A stretch of DNA of 64,000 nucleotides from Methyloprofundus sedimenti (GTDB lineage: Bacteria; Pseudomonadota; Gammaproteobacteria; Methylococcales; Methylomonadaceae), in contig NZ_LPUF01000001.1 in the NCBI RefSeq assembly GCF_002072955.1, positions 2,502,896 to 2,566,895 on the forward strand, written 5' to 3'. This document shows positions 29,462 through 39,589 of this stretch, in pieces. The position numbers were made by a program, and so were the translations under genes. The notes under the pieces were generated by a model. That model searched no databases. It worked only from the letters and a program-made list of their open reading frames with translations, and had not been told where the DNA came from. The first letter of the stretch is position 1; each line of letters opens with the position of its first letter.

Positions 29462-29785
29462 TTACTCAGCGACACAATCAACATTGGCAATCATTGTCTG
29501 TAACTCACCCTTATTATATAAATCCATAATAATATCGCAGCCACCGACCAGTTCACCACTAATGTAAAGCTGCGGATACGTTGGCCATTGCGAATACTCT
29601 TTTAAGGCTTCACGGACTTCCAGATCTTCAAAAATATTGATATACATAAATTTTGCACGACAAGCCTGCATTACCTGAACTACTTGCCCTGAAAACCCGC
29701 ACTGAGGAAAATCAGGTGTTCCTTTCATGTATAAAACAACGGAATGACTGCCTAATTGATCTTTAATTCTATCGATTACTTCCAT
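29462..29785 (-). CDS. grxD: Monothiol glutaredoxin Grx4
   Basis: CGFS-type glutaredoxin that carries and transfers 2Fe-2S clusters, cytoplasmic. The 107-aa product from MEVIDRIKDQL has LYMKGTPDFPQCGFSGQVVQ with the active CGFS, WPTYPQLYISGELVGGCDI with the cis-Pro and the glutathione-binding GGCD motif. An upstream in-frame ATG at 29836 would add 17 unrelated residues. E. coli GrxD has 115 aa, so the length agrees. Confidence 0.95.
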   Translation of the reverse strand: MEVIDRIKDQLGSHSVVLYMKGTPDFPQCGFSGQVVQVMQACRAKFMYINIFEDLEVREALKEYSQWPTYPQLYISGELVGGCDIIMDLYNKGELQTMIANVDCVAE

Positions 29786-29957
29786 AACATTTATCCAAAT
29801 AAATAAAAACCTACTGATTTTATCAGGATTTATCACACAAAAAAAGTACCTCAGCTAAACAATTATTCCTTGCTCATTAAAATTAACAAATCTATAATCA
29901 GCGCTTTTTTTAAAAAGATAGTGAGAGCCTAATGCTAGTTTTATATAAAAGACCATT

Positions 29958-31133
29958 ATGACAAGTCATATTATGCCCACATATGGGCGGCTAAACGTCG
30001 CTTTCACGAAGGGAGAAGGCGTATGGTTGTGGGATGAGGACAATAAACGCTATTTAGATGCGTTATCCGGTATTGCGGTCTGTAGCTTAGGACACGCACA
30101 CCCCGCTGTACATGACGCTATCTGTGCGCAAAGCAAGCTGCTACTGCATACTTCAAATATATACAATATTCCTAAACAGGAACAGCTAGCGACCAGGCTA
30201 TGTCAACTTAGCGGAATGGATAATGTTTTTTTTAGCAACTCTGGTGCTGAAGCGAATGAAGCCGCAATTAAAATAGCGCGCATATATGGACATGAAAAAA
30301 ATATAGCGAATCCGGCTATTATCGTCATGGAACGAAGTTTTCATGGGCGTACTATGGGCACCTTATCCGCAACAGGAAACCCCAAGGTACAAAATGGTTT
30401 TGCACCATTATTAGATGGTTTTGTACGCGTACCCTTTAATAATATTGAAGCTATTGAAACGGCTTTAATCGAGCATAACAATATCGTCGCTATCCTGGTT
30501 GAACCTATACAAGGTGAAGGTGGTGTCAATATTCCTGCACTGGACTATCTCAACAATATTCGTAGCATATGTGATCAGCATGATTTATTAATGATGTTAG
30601 ATGAAGTGCAAACGGGTATTGCAAGAACTGGCGCATGGTTTGCATTTCAGCATAACAATATCATTCCCGATGTCTGTACTCTAGCGAAAGCATTAGGCAA
30701 TGGTGTGCCTATTGGTGCTTGTATGGCTAAAGGAAAAGCAAGCAAATTATTAACAGCAGGCAAACACGGTTCAACTTTTGGCGGCAATCCCTTAGTTTGT
30801 GCAGTAGCACTTGCTGTACTGGAAACCATAGAAAATGACAATCTTTGTCAGCAGGCAAGTGATAAAGGCGAGGCTATTAACCAGGCTTTTCGCGAACGAC
30901 TTAACAATAACCGACATATTATAGGTGTACGCAATAAAGGCCTGATGATCGGTATAGAGCTGGATAAGCCTTGCACGGAATTAGTGGGTATTGCCTTGGA
31001 TTCTGGCTTATTAATAAACGTAACGGGGGATAGAAGCATACGCCTACTACCACCTCTTATCATTAGCAAAGAACAGATAGAGCTGCTGGTAGATACCTTA
31101 TCCAGCTTGATTGACAGCTATACGAAAAAATAA
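29958..31133 (+). CDS. argD: Acetylornithine aminotransferase
   Basis: PLP enzyme converting N-acetylglutamate semialdehyde to N-acetylornithine in arginine synthesis. The 391-aa protein has the class III aminotransferase motifs [31 protein letters not shown], the PLP-binding Asp in [16 protein letters not shown], and the Schiff-base lysine in [14 protein letters not shown]. It is followed by argF after 8 bases, so the pair is one operon. Confidence 0.96.
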   Translation: MTSHIMPTYGRLNVAFTKGEGVWLWDEDNKRYLDALSGIAVCSLGHAHPAVHDAICAQSKLLLHTSNIYNIPKQEQLATRLCQLSGMDNVFFSNSGAEANEAAIKIARIYGHEKNIANPAIIVMERSFHGRTMGTLSATGNPKVQNGFAPLLDGFVRVPFNNIEAIETALIEHNNIVAILVEPIQGEGGVNIPALDYLNNIRSICDQHDLLMMLDEVQTGIARTGAWFAFQHNNIIPDVCTLAKALGNGVPIGACMAKGKASKLLTAGKHGSTFGGNPLVCAVALAVLETIENDNLCQQASDKGEAINQAFRERLNNNRHIIGVRNKGLMIGIELDKPCTELVGIALDSGLLINVTGDRSIRLLPPLIISKEQIELLVDTLSSLIDSYTKK

Positions 31134-31141
31134 TAAACCCT

Positions 31142-32044
31142 ATGAATAAACCCAGACACTTTATCAGTTTACTTGATCTATCGAGCGAAGAATTTCGCAC
31201 TTTAATCCAGCGTGCTATAGAATTAAAGAATACACGGAACCCTGACTTTCAGCCTTTAAAGGGTCAGGTATTAGCCATGATTTTTGAAAAGTCATCGACG
31301 CGCACGAGAATTTCTTTTGAAACTGGTATGGCTAACTTTGGTGGCAGCGCGATATTCTTATCTCCGCGAGATACTCAGTTGGGTCGAGGCGAGCCTATTA
31401 GAGACAGTGCCAAGGTTATTTCAAGCATGGTGGATGCCATTATGTTACGTACCAATGACCATGCAACCGTTACCGAATTTGCAGAGCATTCCAGTGTCCC
31501 GGTCATCAATGGACTAACAGACCTATTACATCCCTGCCAGTTATTGGCTGATATGCAAACCTACTTTGAGCATCGTGGTGATATTAAAGGCAAAACAGTG
31601 GCCTGGATAGGTGATGGTAATAATATGTGCCACTCTTATATTAATGCTGCAATCCGCCTCGGTTTTAACTTACGTATTGCAAGCCCTGAAGACTATCTAC
31701 CTGATACAGATATTGTTAAATCAGCAGGCAATCTTGTGCAGTTATCTAACTCCACAATGGAAGCGACCAAAGATGCCAGTTTAATTGTTACCGATGTCTG
31801 GGCTAGTATGGGACAAGAAGAAGAGCAACAACTACGCATACGTGCTTTTAAAGATTTTCAGGTCACTCAGGCGATTATGGATAATGCTAATTCTGATGCA
31901 TTATTTATGCATTGTTTGCCTGCACATCGCGGAGAAGAAGTTGCAACAGAAGTCATTGATGGGGTACAAAGTGTTATTTATGATGAAGCAGAAAATCGCT
32001 TGCATGCACAAAAAGCCCTATTAGAATTGCTAATGTGCACATAA
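31142..32044 (+). CDS. argF: Ornithine carbamoyltransferase
   Basis: Makes citrulline from ornithine and carbamoyl phosphate. The 300-aa product shows the carbamoyl-phosphate motif [11 protein letters not shown] near residue 49, [11 protein letters not shown] near 127, and the ornithine-loop [11 protein letters not shown] near 260. Length and motifs are those of the anabolic enzyme. It is the second gene of the argD-argF operon, and an SH3-domain protein gene follows after 69 bases. Confidence 0.97.
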   Translation: MNKPRHFISLLDLSSEEFRTLIQRAIELKNTRNPDFQPLKGQVLAMIFEKSSTRTRISFETGMANFGGSAIFLSPRDTQLGRGEPIRDSAKVISSMVDAIMLRTNDHATVTEFAEHSSVPVINGLTDLLHPCQLLADMQTYFEHRGDIKGKTVAWIGDGNNMCHSYINAAIRLGFNLRIASPEDYLPDTDIVKSAGNLVQLSNSTMEATKDASLIVTDVWASMGQEEEQQLRIRAFKDFQVTQAIMDNANSDALFMHCLPAHRGEEVATEVIDGVQSVIYDEAENRLHAQKALLELLMCT

Positions 32045-32113
32045 ATTCGTAAACTAACATGTTACTCTGAAAAGACAGAGTATAATTGCTGCTTTAAATA
32101 TCAGGACCTATTT

Positions 32114-32785
32114 GTGAAATATTTTTTTTATATTATTTTAACTGCGTTTAGTTGCACTAACGCCTTTGCAGAAACTGTTTATGTGTCTGACAACATGAAA
32201 CTCACATTGCGTAGTGGTGAAAGCAATAAACATAAAATCGTCAAAATGATTTCCAGTGGCACCAAACTGGAATTGCTAAATAATAATAAAGACACTGGTT
32301 ACAGTAAGGTTAAAACCAGTCAAGGGTTAGTCGGTTACCTGCCTACTCGTTTTATTCAAAACAAACCGATTAACAGTTGGTATTTAACAAAAGCGAACCA
32401 GGAACTCGAATTGTTAAAATCAGAAAACGATCAACTAAAAGCATCTTTAGCAGAAATACAACAAAACAATAGCGGCTCAAACACAAGTGATACCGAACTG
32501 ATTAAAGAACGCGATCAACTCAGTACTGATCTGAATGATATACGCCAAACTGCTTCAAATGCCATACAACTAAAACAACAACGCAATGAATTACAAGAAC
32601 GGGTGGTCAATGTTGAGCGTGAATTACAACAATTGAAACGCGAAAAACAGGCTTTAGAAGATAGCACCAGTCAGGACTGGTTCTTATATGGTGGCATATT
32701 ATCTTTTATAGGCATATTTTTGGGATTATTGATCCCCAAAATCAGCTGGCAACGTAAATCGCATGGTAGTTGGGATACTTTATAA
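32114..32785 (+). CDS. TIGR04211-type SH3 domain protein
   Basis: Envelope protein of unknown function, 223 aa. It has a signal peptide (MKYFFYIILTAFSCTNAFA), a bacterial SH3 domain (about 20-88, VYVSDNMKLTLRSGESNKHKIV to GLVGYLPTRF), a coiled coil (about 98-185) and a C-terminal transmembrane helix (about 192-212), the layout of the YgiM/TIGR04211 family. The start is GTG with AGGACC upstream. Both ends could be membrane-anchored if the signal is uncleaved. Confidence 0.88.
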   Translation: MKYFFYIILTAFSCTNAFAETVYVSDNMKLTLRSGESNKHKIVKMISSGTKLELLNNNKDTGYSKVKTSQGLVGYLPTRFIQNKPINSWYLTKANQELELLKSENDQLKASLAEIQQNNSGSNTSDTELIKERDQLSTDLNDIRQTASNAIQLKQQRNELQERVVNVERELQQLKREKQALEDSTSQDWFLYGGILSFIGIFLGLLIPKISWQRKSHGSWDTL

Positions 32786-32894
32786 CCCATTACTGCATTC
32801 TCTTTGTCGTGTAATCTTGATTAATAGGTAATGTGCATTGCACTGTATCAACTACACACTCTAATTAACTCTCCAAACATACGGCTAAAATCAG

Positions 32895-34580
32895 ATGGCT
32901 AATGATAACAACACTCGCACCTTTTCATCCAAAGTAGTAGATGGTATGGAACGCGCGCCAAGTCGCGCCATGCTACATGCAGTAGGTTTTAAGGACGTAG
33001 ATTTCCAGAAACCACAAATAGGTATTGCTTCAACCTGGAGCATGGTCACGCCTTGTAACATGCATATTAATAAACTTGCTGATGATGCAGCTCGCGGTGT
33101 TGACGATGCAAACGGCAAAGCCATTATTTTCAATACCATTACTATTTCTGACGGTATCTCGATGGGTACTGAAGGCATGAAATATTCACTGGTTTCGCGT
33201 GAAGTCATTGCCGATTCTATTGAAACTGTTACTGGTTGCCAGGGCTTTGATGGACTTGTTGCAATTGGCGGTTGTGATAAAAATATGCCAGGGTGCATGA
33301 TTGCCATCTCGCGCTTGAATCGTCCTGCTATCTTTGTTTATGGCGGTACGATTTTACCAGGCTGTCATAAAGATAAAAAACTCGATGTAGTTTCAGTGTT
33401 TGAAGCTGTCGGTGCACGGGCAAATAACCAGATTGATGATGCAGAACTTGCTGCCATTGAAGCAAAAGCCATACCCGGCGCAGGTTCATGTGGAGGTATG
33501 TACACAGCCAATACTATGGCTTCAGCAATTGAAGCCCTGGGTATGAGTTTACCGGGCAGTTCAGCACAAGCCGCTATTTCAGAAGAAAAACGTGAAGATT
33601 GTGAACGCGCCGGTGCGGCAGTATTAGAACTACTAAAAAAAGATATTAAACCTAGCGATATCATGACCAAAAAGGCTTTTGAAAACGCCATTACCGTTAT
33701 TATTGCTTTAGGTGGTTCAACCAATGCCGTGTTACATATTTTAGCCATGGCAAACTCGGCAAATGTTGATATCCAGCTGGATGACTTTACCCGTATTGGA
33801 GCAAATGTGCCTATGGTTGCCGACTTAAAACCAAGCGGCCGCTACCAGATGGCAGAGTTAATTGAAATTGGCGGTATTCAACCATTGATGAAAATTTTAC
33901 TTGATCGCGGACTACTGCATGGAGATTGTTTAACCGTTACCGGAAAAACTCTAGCTGAAAATCTGGCGGATGTCACACCTTATCCTATCGATCAGGATAT
34001 GATTTTACCTTTAGATCATCCGATCAAAAAAGATAGTCATTTAGTGATCTTATACGGTAATTTAGCCTCAGAAGGCTCAGTTGCCAAAATTACCGGTAAA
34101 GAAGGCTTGCATTTTACCGGCACAGCAAAAGTCTATGATGCCGAAGAACAAGCTTTACAAGGTATTCTAAACGGCGATATTGTTAAAGGTGACGTCATCG
34201 TTATTCGCTACGAAGGTCCGAAAGGCGGCCCGGGCATGCGGGAAATGCTATCACCAACTTCTGCAATTATGGGAAAAGGCCTGGGTAAAGAAGTTGCATT
34301 AATTACAGACGGGCGTTTTTCAGGCGGTACACATGGTTTTGTAGTGGGTCATATTACTCCCGAAGCCTATGTTGGTGGCCCATTAGCAATTGTTGAAAAT
34401 GGCGACAAAATTACCATTGATGCCGAAAGTAAAAACCTGACTTTACACCTAGAACAGGCTGAAATCGCAGCTCGCCTGCAAAAATGGCAGCAGCCGGCGC
34501 CAAAATATACTCGAGGTGTGTTAGCAAAATACGCTAAATTAGTTAGTTCTGCTTCTCAAGGCGCGGTAACTGATAACTAG
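32895..34580 (+). CDS. ilvD: Dihydroxy-acid dehydratase
   Basis: Fe-S enzyme of isoleucine, valine and pantothenate synthesis that makes the 2-keto acids. The 561-aa product has the cluster cysteines in [20 protein letters not shown] and [14 protein letters not shown], and the C-terminal motif [23 protein letters not shown]. Length is typical. It separates argA from argDF and is transcribed in the same direction; a 109-base gap lies upstream. Confidence 0.97.
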   Translation: MANDNNTRTFSSKVVDGMERAPSRAMLHAVGFKDVDFQKPQIGIASTWSMVTPCNMHINKLADDAARGVDDANGKAIIFNTITISDGISMGTEGMKYSLVSREVIADSIETVTGCQGFDGLVAIGGCDKNMPGCMIAISRLNRPAIFVYGGTILPGCHKDKKLDVVSVFEAVGARANNQIDDAELAAIEAKAIPGAGSCGGMYTANTMASAIEALGMSLPGSSAQAAISEEKREDCERAGAAVLELLKKDIKPSDIMTKKAFENAITVIIALGGSTNAVLHILAMANSANVDIQLDDFTRIGANVPMVADLKPSGRYQMAELIEIGGIQPLMKILLDRGLLHGDCLTVTGKTLAENLADVTPYPIDQDMILPLDHPIKKDSHLVILYGNLASEGSVAKITGKEGLHFTGTAKVYDAEEQALQGILNGDIVKGDVIVIRYEGPKGGPGMREMLSPTSAIMGKGLGKEVALITDGRFSGGTHGFVVGHITPEAYVGGPLAIVENGDKITIDAESKNLTLHLEQAEIAARLQKWQQPAPKYTRGVLAKYAKLVSSASQGAVTDN

Positions 34581-34617
34581 GTAAACGCACAGTGTCAATA
34601 AAAAATAGTATACCGTC

Positions 34618-34643
34618 ATTCCCAAAAGCGGTTTATCGGGAAT
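34618..34643. repeat. ATTCCC...GGGAAT inverted repeat
   Basis: ATTCCC and GGGAAT flank 14 bases in the gap after ilvD, within GTCATTCCC...GGGAATCTAG. This is the shape of the GTCATTCCCGC-type dispersed repeats found in many proteobacteria. One degenerate copy. Confidence 0.4.
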
Positions 34644-34686
34644 CTAGTCACCGCCTACATTTCTGCTAAAACTTGTGCCCTGTCTA

Positions 34687-34730
34687 GTCGGGTTATATTT
34701 TTTGCTGAGCAAAAAAAAATATAACCCGAC
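34687..34730. terminator. Long perfect hairpin between ilvD and argA
   Basis: GTCGGGTTATATTTTTT pairs with AAAAAAATATAACCCGAC around GCTGAGC. It is symmetrical with internal T and A runs, so it could terminate on either strand; most likely it ends the ilvD transcript. Confidence 0.55.
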
Positions 34731-34767
34731 CTATATTAGATTTTTTAAATTGTTATAAAACGCCTAG

Positions 34768-36075
34768 ATGCATAATTTTGACTCATTTGTTAACTGGTTT
34801 CGGGACTTCTCTCCCTATATCCATGCTCATCGAAATAGTACCTTTGTTATCTATTTTGGTGGTGAGGCTGTTTTAGATACAAGCTTTGATAAGCTGATCC
34901 ATGACTTTGCTTTATTAAATAGTCTCGGCATACGTCTGGTTTTGGTGCATGGTATACGCCCGCAAATTGATCAACGCTTACAAAAACAAAATCAACAATC
35001 CCAATTTCATCAGCAATTACGCATCACTGACGAAAACGCACTACAATGCGCTAAAGAATCAGCCGGACTGGTTCGAGTAGAAATTGAATCTTTACTTTCT
35101 TTGGGTGTAGCGAATTCACCGATGTCTGGAGCCAGAATCAAAGTTATCTCTGGTAATTTTGTGACGGCTCAACCCATAGGTGTACTCGAAGGCATAGATT
35201 ATCAATATACCGGTAAAGTACGCCGCATAGATAGCGCAGCAATAAATCAGCAACTTGATTTTGGCCACATGGTACTGATTTCCCCCGTTGGCTATTCACC
35301 CAGCGGTGAACTGTTTAATTTATCTGCCGAACAAGTCGCCACCGAAATAGCCATATCATTACACGCTGACAAACTGATTCTGATGACTGAACAAGGTTGT
35401 CAATCGTCAAAAACAGGTCATATTGCTCAAATGACATCAGCTGAAACACGCATTTTTATTGAACATGAAGCCCGACTCGCAATCAGTACCAAATGCGCCT
35501 TACAGTCTGCTATACATGGCTGTCAATCGGGGGTTAATCGGGTACATATTTTAAATAGACATATTGATGGCGCATTATTAATCGAACTCTTCAGTCGTGA
35601 TGGCATTGGCACACTGATCAGTTCAACTGAATTTGAAACCATCCGCCCGGCTTTACTAAGTGATATTCCTGGTATTCTCGAGTTAATCAACCCGCTTGAA
35701 CAACAAGGCTTATTAATAGCGCGTTCACTGGAACATCTGGAATTAAATATTAACGATTATATTGTCATAGATCGTGATGGTCTGATTATTGGCTGTACAG
35801 CTTTACATCAAATTGAGCGATATGCGGGCTTAATCGCTTGTCTGGCGGTACATCCGGATTACAGAAAAGCAGCACGGGGTAATCAATTACTGGAACAGAT
35901 ATATAGCAAAGCCAGGAAAAACTCCTTAAAGCAGTTGTTTGCCCTGTCAACTCAAACTATGCACTGGTTTAAAGAACGAGGGTTTCAAGATAAATCGTTT
36001 CAAGACCTGCCCCCAGCCTTACAAAAAAATTATAACCACCTGCGTAATGCTAAAGTGTTAAACAAAGTCATTTAG
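34768..36075 (+). CDS. argA: N-acetylglutamate synthase (classical ArgA)
   Basis: First enzyme of arginine synthesis, feedback-inhibited by arginine in characterised members. The 435-aa protein fuses an amino acid kinase-like regulatory domain (about 20-285, LRLVLVHGIRPQID-like region and SPMSGARIKVISGNFVTAQPIG) to a C-terminal GNAT acetyltransferase domain (about 290-430, ACLAVHPDYRKAARGNQLLEQI). This is the classical bifunctional architecture of E. coli ArgA. It has its own intergenic region. Confidence 0.96.
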   Translation: MHNFDSFVNWFRDFSPYIHAHRNSTFVIYFGGEAVLDTSFDKLIHDFALLNSLGIRLVLVHGIRPQIDQRLQKQNQQSQFHQQLRITDENALQCAKESAGLVRVEIESLLSLGVANSPMSGARIKVISGNFVTAQPIGVLEGIDYQYTGKVRRIDSAAINQQLDFGHMVLISPVGYSPSGELFNLSAEQVATEIAISLHADKLILMTEQGCQSSKTGHIAQMTSAETRIFIEHEARLAISTKCALQSAIHGCQSGVNRVHILNRHIDGALLIELFSRDGIGTLISSTEFETIRPALLSDIPGILELINPLEQQGLLIARSLEHLELNINDYIVIDRDGLIIGCTALHQIERYAGLIACLAVHPDYRKAARGNQLLEQIYSKARKNSLKQLFALSTQTMHWFKERGFQDKSFQDLPPALQKNYNHLRNAKVLNKVI

Positions 36076-36295
36076 AGTACTGGAGCTAATCAATTTGAGA
36101 CTTAGATTACCGTATAATATCAGCGCCATACTTAATACCCTTATCAGTTGTATAAGGATAAAACACGAAACACGCAAGCTGCAGTCGTTAGCGTATCGTA
36201 TATTTACTTAATAACTTATACACATAAGAGCAATTGTTCATTGCCGTGCATTCGCGTAAAATTAACCTACTCTACACATTACATACTCGCACCTT

Positions 36296-36757
36296 ATGAA
36301 AAAATTAATAATTCTTATTTTCAGTGCCTTGTTTATCGAGGCGTGTACCGATGAAAACAAGACAAGCACCACGACTCCGGCAACAATCACAAAAGATGTA
36401 CAGTCAACAGAAAGTACAGCAAAACCAGAATCGACAACAGCAGCATGGAATGGCTCAGACCTTTCTGACGCAACGATAAAACAAGTACAGGAAGATAAAT
36501 ACATCTATACCCAGTGCGTTTATAAAGAAGCCCAGAAGCAAGGTTATCAAAAAATTGATTCACGTGTTGCGACTGATGCTGTCATCAAACAATGCGAATC
36601 TGATCTAACAAAAATTCGAACAACGTTTATCAACGCAGGAGTGCCTAAAATTATCGCTGACCGTTATCTGAGAAAAACACGTATTGAAGTAACACGTAAA
36701 ATTTTGCATTCATTAATGTTTGCTGAAGCTGCCCGTAAAGCAGGGGCGACTCAATAG
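36296..36757 (+). CDS. Putative lipoprotein
   Basis: 153 aa. The N-terminus MKKLIILIFSALFIEAC is a lipoprotein signal with a lipobox (IEAC), followed by a Thr/Ser-rich linker (about 18-52) and a helical, Lys-rich domain (about 55-150) with two Cys. No family is recognised. It lies 53 bases before the DUF2760 gene on the same strand and could belong to the same unit; the lipid anchor would put it at the inner or outer membrane facing the periplasm. Confidence 0.75.
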   Translation: MKKLIILIFSALFIEACTDENKTSTTTPATITKDVQSTESTAKPESTTAAWNGSDLSDATIKQVQEDKYIYTQCVYKEAQKQGYQKIDSRVATDAVIKQCESDLTKIRTTFINAGVPKIIADRYLRKTRIEVTRKILHSLMFAEAARKAGATQ

Positions 36758-36810
36758 CACTATTCAATACACACAGCTCCAGCTTATCCTTATAAAACCT
36801 TAAAACACTT

Positions 36811-37512
36811 ATGAATCCCAGCCAATATAAAATCGATCTAGAACTTATTCCCAGCACTTTTGATGCCATTCATGCCTATTTAGCAGCGACTGTATTTGGT
36901 TTGGCACTCACCATAATTATCCTTTTATTTGCCATGTTGATCGGCTTGATGCGCAGAAGTAAACAAGCAACTCAAGCGCTAAAAAATACTACAGAACAGA
37001 CAATTTCTACCCAAATTCCTAAACTTCAACCAGAAGTAAAAGTTGTCGAAAAAATAGTTGAAGTTGAGAAAATTGTAGAAGTTGAGAAAATCATTGAACT
37101 GCCTGCGCCAGAGCCTATCGTATTAAAAGAAACAACCCCGGATGCAGCATTACAATTATTAAATTTATTGCAAAAAGAAGCCCGCTTTATTGATTTTATT
37201 AAAGAAGATGTCAATGCTTATAGCGATGCAGATATTGGTGCTGCGGCTCGGGTTGTACATACGGGATGCAATAAAGTAATCAATGAGCATTTCAAATTAG
37301 CGGCAGTACGCCCTGAATCAGAAGGCAGTAAAATCACATTAAACAAAGGCTTTAATGCAGCAGAAGTTCGCTTAACGGGAAATATCATTGGTCAACCTCC
37401 TTTTACGGGTACTTTAGTCCATAAAGGCTGGCAGGTGTCAGATATTAAACTGCCCAAACTAACAGACGGTCATAATGCTAATATCATCGCAGCTGCGGAG
37501 GTTGAACTATAA
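36811..37512 (+). CDS. DUF2760 domain membrane protein
   Basis: 233 aa with one transmembrane helix (about 29-48, ATVFGLALTIIILLFAMLIG), a linker containing a near-perfect tandem repeat of VEKIVE-type hexapeptides (about residues 72-90, encoded by three repeats of an 18-base unit), and a C-terminal DUF2760 domain (about 108-233; LLNLLQKEARFIDFIKEDVNAYSDADIGAAARVVHTGC is its conserved core). The C-terminus ends AAAEVEL and its stop overlaps the Hsp70 start (TAATG). DUF2760 genes commonly precede divergent Hsp70 genes; its function is unknown. Confidence 0.88.
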   Translation: MNPSQYKIDLELIPSTFDAIHAYLAATVFGLALTIIILLFAMLIGLMRRSKQATQALKNTTEQTISTQIPKLQPEVKVVEKIVEVEKIVEVEKIIELPAPEPIVLKETTPDAALQLLNLLQKEARFIDFIKEDVNAYSDADIGAAARVVHTGCNKVINEHFKLAAVRPESEGSKITLNKGFNAAEVRLTGNIIGQPPFTGTLVHKGWQVSDIKLPKLTDGHNANIIAAAEVEL

Positions 37513-39533
37513 TGGGTTTTTTTGACATGAACAAACTAGTGAATGATTCAGAGCAAACAACTGAGCACGACGCATCACAAAACGAAGAGGTTACATCTAC
37601 AGACCAAGAGTCGGATCTTCAGGCAGATAACGCTAATAACGAAATAGAGGAGGACGCAACAGAGCACTCTTCAGACTCTGCCTTTAATAAGCCTGAAGGC
37701 ACTCATTACTCCATAGGAATCGATTTAGGAACAACACATTGTGTACTTTCCTATGCTGACATATCCGATCCTGATGCCGATGAAATAGTTCAACATGTTC
37801 TACAAATTCCTCAGCTGACAGCTCCAGGCGTAATCGAAGAAAAGGAACAGTTACCCTCTTTTTTATATCAGGCACATGAAGCTGAAATTAATGAAGGAGA
37901 AACAGCCCTGCCCTGGACTGCAAAACCTGATTATTTAGTCGGTGAAATTGCTCGTAATTTAGGCACTAAAACCCCTATTCGTTTAGTGTCTAGCGCAAAA
38001 AGCTGGCTATGTCATGCTGGTGTAGATTGTAAATCAGCGATATTGCCTAATGACGCTCCTGAAGATGTCGAACGTGTTTCACCTTTTCAAGCCAGCTCAG
38101 CCTATTTAGAACACCTTTGCGCTGCCTGGAATAAACAACACCCTGACGCACTGATACAAGATCAGGAAATAACGCTGACTGTTCCCGCTTCTTTTGACCC
38201 GGCTGCTCGGGAATTAACCGCAGAAGCCGCGCAAAATGCGGGCTTAAAAAATGTTATTTTGCTGGAAGAACCGCAGGCAGCATTGTATAGCTGGATCGAG
38301 AAAAGTGAAGGCGATTGGCGTAATCACGTCAATGTAGGCGATATTATTTTAGTTATTGATGTCGGTGGTGGTACTACCGATTTATCACTGATTGCTGTCA
38401 CAGAAGAAAATGGCTCTCTCGGCTTGACTCGTATTGCTGTCGGTGACCACATATTATTAGGTGGTGATAATATGGACCTGGCTTTGGCCTACACGCTAAA
38501 AGCCAAACTGGAACAGAATGGAGGCAAACGCCTGGAAGGATGGCAAATACAGGCATTAACTCATGCTTGCCGCGCAGCTAAAGAAAAAATTCTCAGTGAT
38601 GATGAAGCGGATAATATTCCTATCGTTGTTCCGAATCGTGGATCATCTTTAATTGGCGGTACGCTACGCACAGAGCTTAATCGCGATGAAGTGAATACGG
38701 TTTTACTGCAAGGCTTTCTACCTGAGGTTGCCAGTAATGAACAAGCTGTTAGTCGAGCACGTTCTGGTTTACGTACTGCAGGTTTACCTTATGCACAAGA
38801 TGCCGGAATCACACGACATCTAGCTAGTTTTTTATCACGACAATTAAATGCTGTTGATGAATTAAATGATATTACCCTATCGGAAAATGCCACGTTCATT
38901 CACCCGACTGCAGTATTATTTAATGGCGGTGTTTTAAAAGCCGCACGTTTTGCAGATCGTTTGATGGATGTCATCAACTCATGGTTACAAAATGAACAGG
39001 CACCTGATGCTCGTTTATTAACCGGAGTAGATTTAGATTTAGCTGTTGCGCGTGGAGCTTCTTATTATGGCTATGTGCGTAAAGGAAAAGGAGTCCGTAT
39101 TAAAGGCGGAACAGCTGCCTCTTATTATGTAGGAGTGGAAAGCGCTATGCCGGCTGTTCCTGGCATGCCTCCCGAGATTCAGGCCTTGTGTATTGCTCCC
39201 TTTGGCATGGAAGAAGGCACCGAAGTTGAGTTACCTAATGATGAGTTTGGTGTCATTGTTGGTGAACCAGTTCGTTTCCGTTTTTTTGGCTCTAAAACAC
39301 GCAGAGAAGACAATGTGGGGACCCGTTTAGATTATTGGTCAGATGAAGAGCTAGAAGAACTAGATGAAATAGAAATCACCTTACCTCAAGAAAATCGTAA
39401 AGCAGGTGAAGTAATCCCCGTACATCTTTCGGTCGCCGTCACTGAAATAGGAACATTAGCATTACAAGCTATTTCCAACCAGGATGATAACCGCTGGAAA
39501 ATTGAGTTTGATGTACGTTCCGGTGATGAGTAA
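37512..39533 (+). CDS. Divergent Hsp70-family protein A
   Basis: 673 aa. A very acidic N-terminal extension (about 1-62, Glu/Asp-rich) precedes an Hsp70 ATPase domain: phosphate-1 IGIDLGTTHCVLSYAD (about 67), phosphate-2 ILVIDVGGGTTDLSL, GGDNMDLALA and the adenosine loop LFNGGVLKAARF. The rest (about 540-673) resembles a short beta-type substrate domain and ends without the helical lid of DnaK or an EEVD-type tail. The start overlaps the DUF2760 stop. No dnaJ or grpE is nearby, so nucleotide exchange or a client-delivery partner would have to come from elsewhere or from its neighbours. Confidence 0.9.
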   Translation: MGFFDMNKLVNDSEQTTEHDASQNEEVTSTDQESDLQADNANNEIEEDATEHSSDSAFNKPEGTHYSIGIDLGTTHCVLSYADISDPDADEIVQHVLQIPQLTAPGVIEEKEQLPSFLYQAHEAEINEGETALPWTAKPDYLVGEIARNLGTKTPIRLVSSAKSWLCHAGVDCKSAILPNDAPEDVERVSPFQASSAYLEHLCAAWNKQHPDALIQDQEITLTVPASFDPAARELTAEAAQNAGLKNVILLEEPQAALYSWIEKSEGDWRNHVNVGDIILVIDVGGGTTDLSLIAVTEENGSLGLTRIAVGDHILLGGDNMDLALAYTLKAKLEQNGGKRLEGWQIQALTHACRAAKEKILSDDEADNIPIVVPNRGSSLIGGTLRTELNRDEVNTVLLQGFLPEVASNEQAVSRARSGLRTAGLPYAQDAGITRHLASFLSRQLNAVDELNDITLSENATFIHPTAVLFNGGVLKAARFADRLMDVINSWLQNEQAPDARLLTGVDLDLAVARGASYYGYVRKGKGVRIKGGTAASYYVGVESAMPAVPGMPPEIQALCIAPFGMEEGTEVELPNDEFGVIVGEPVRFRFFGSKTRREDNVGTRLDYWSDEELEELDEIEITLPQENRKAGEVIPVHLSVAVTEIGTLALQAISNQDDNRWKIEFDVRSGDE

Positions 39534-39547
39534 GTAATCCAAACCTA

Positions 39548-39575
39548 CCGTTCCCACACAATGTTGTGGGAACGG
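39548..39575. promoter_or_regulatory. Perfect hairpin between the two Hsp70 genes
   Basis: CCGTTCCCACA (39548-39558) and TGTGGGAACGG (39565-39575) form an 11-bp stem with a six-base loop. It has no T run, so it is more likely an RNA processing or stabilising structure than a terminator. It covers the first possible GTG start (39566) of the downstream gene. Confidence 0.6.
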
Positions 39576-39589
39576 GAAATAATATTATT

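Noticed and set aside
36148-36354. 68-codon plus-strand frame before the lipoprotein
   Set aside because: It overlaps the lipoprotein start in another frame and has no ribosome site or motif.
37060-37110. Possible CRISPR-like or satellite repeat
   Set aside because: The 18-base repeat is inside the DUF2760 gene and encodes a VEKIVE-type coiled linker. It is in frame, adjacent and without spacers.
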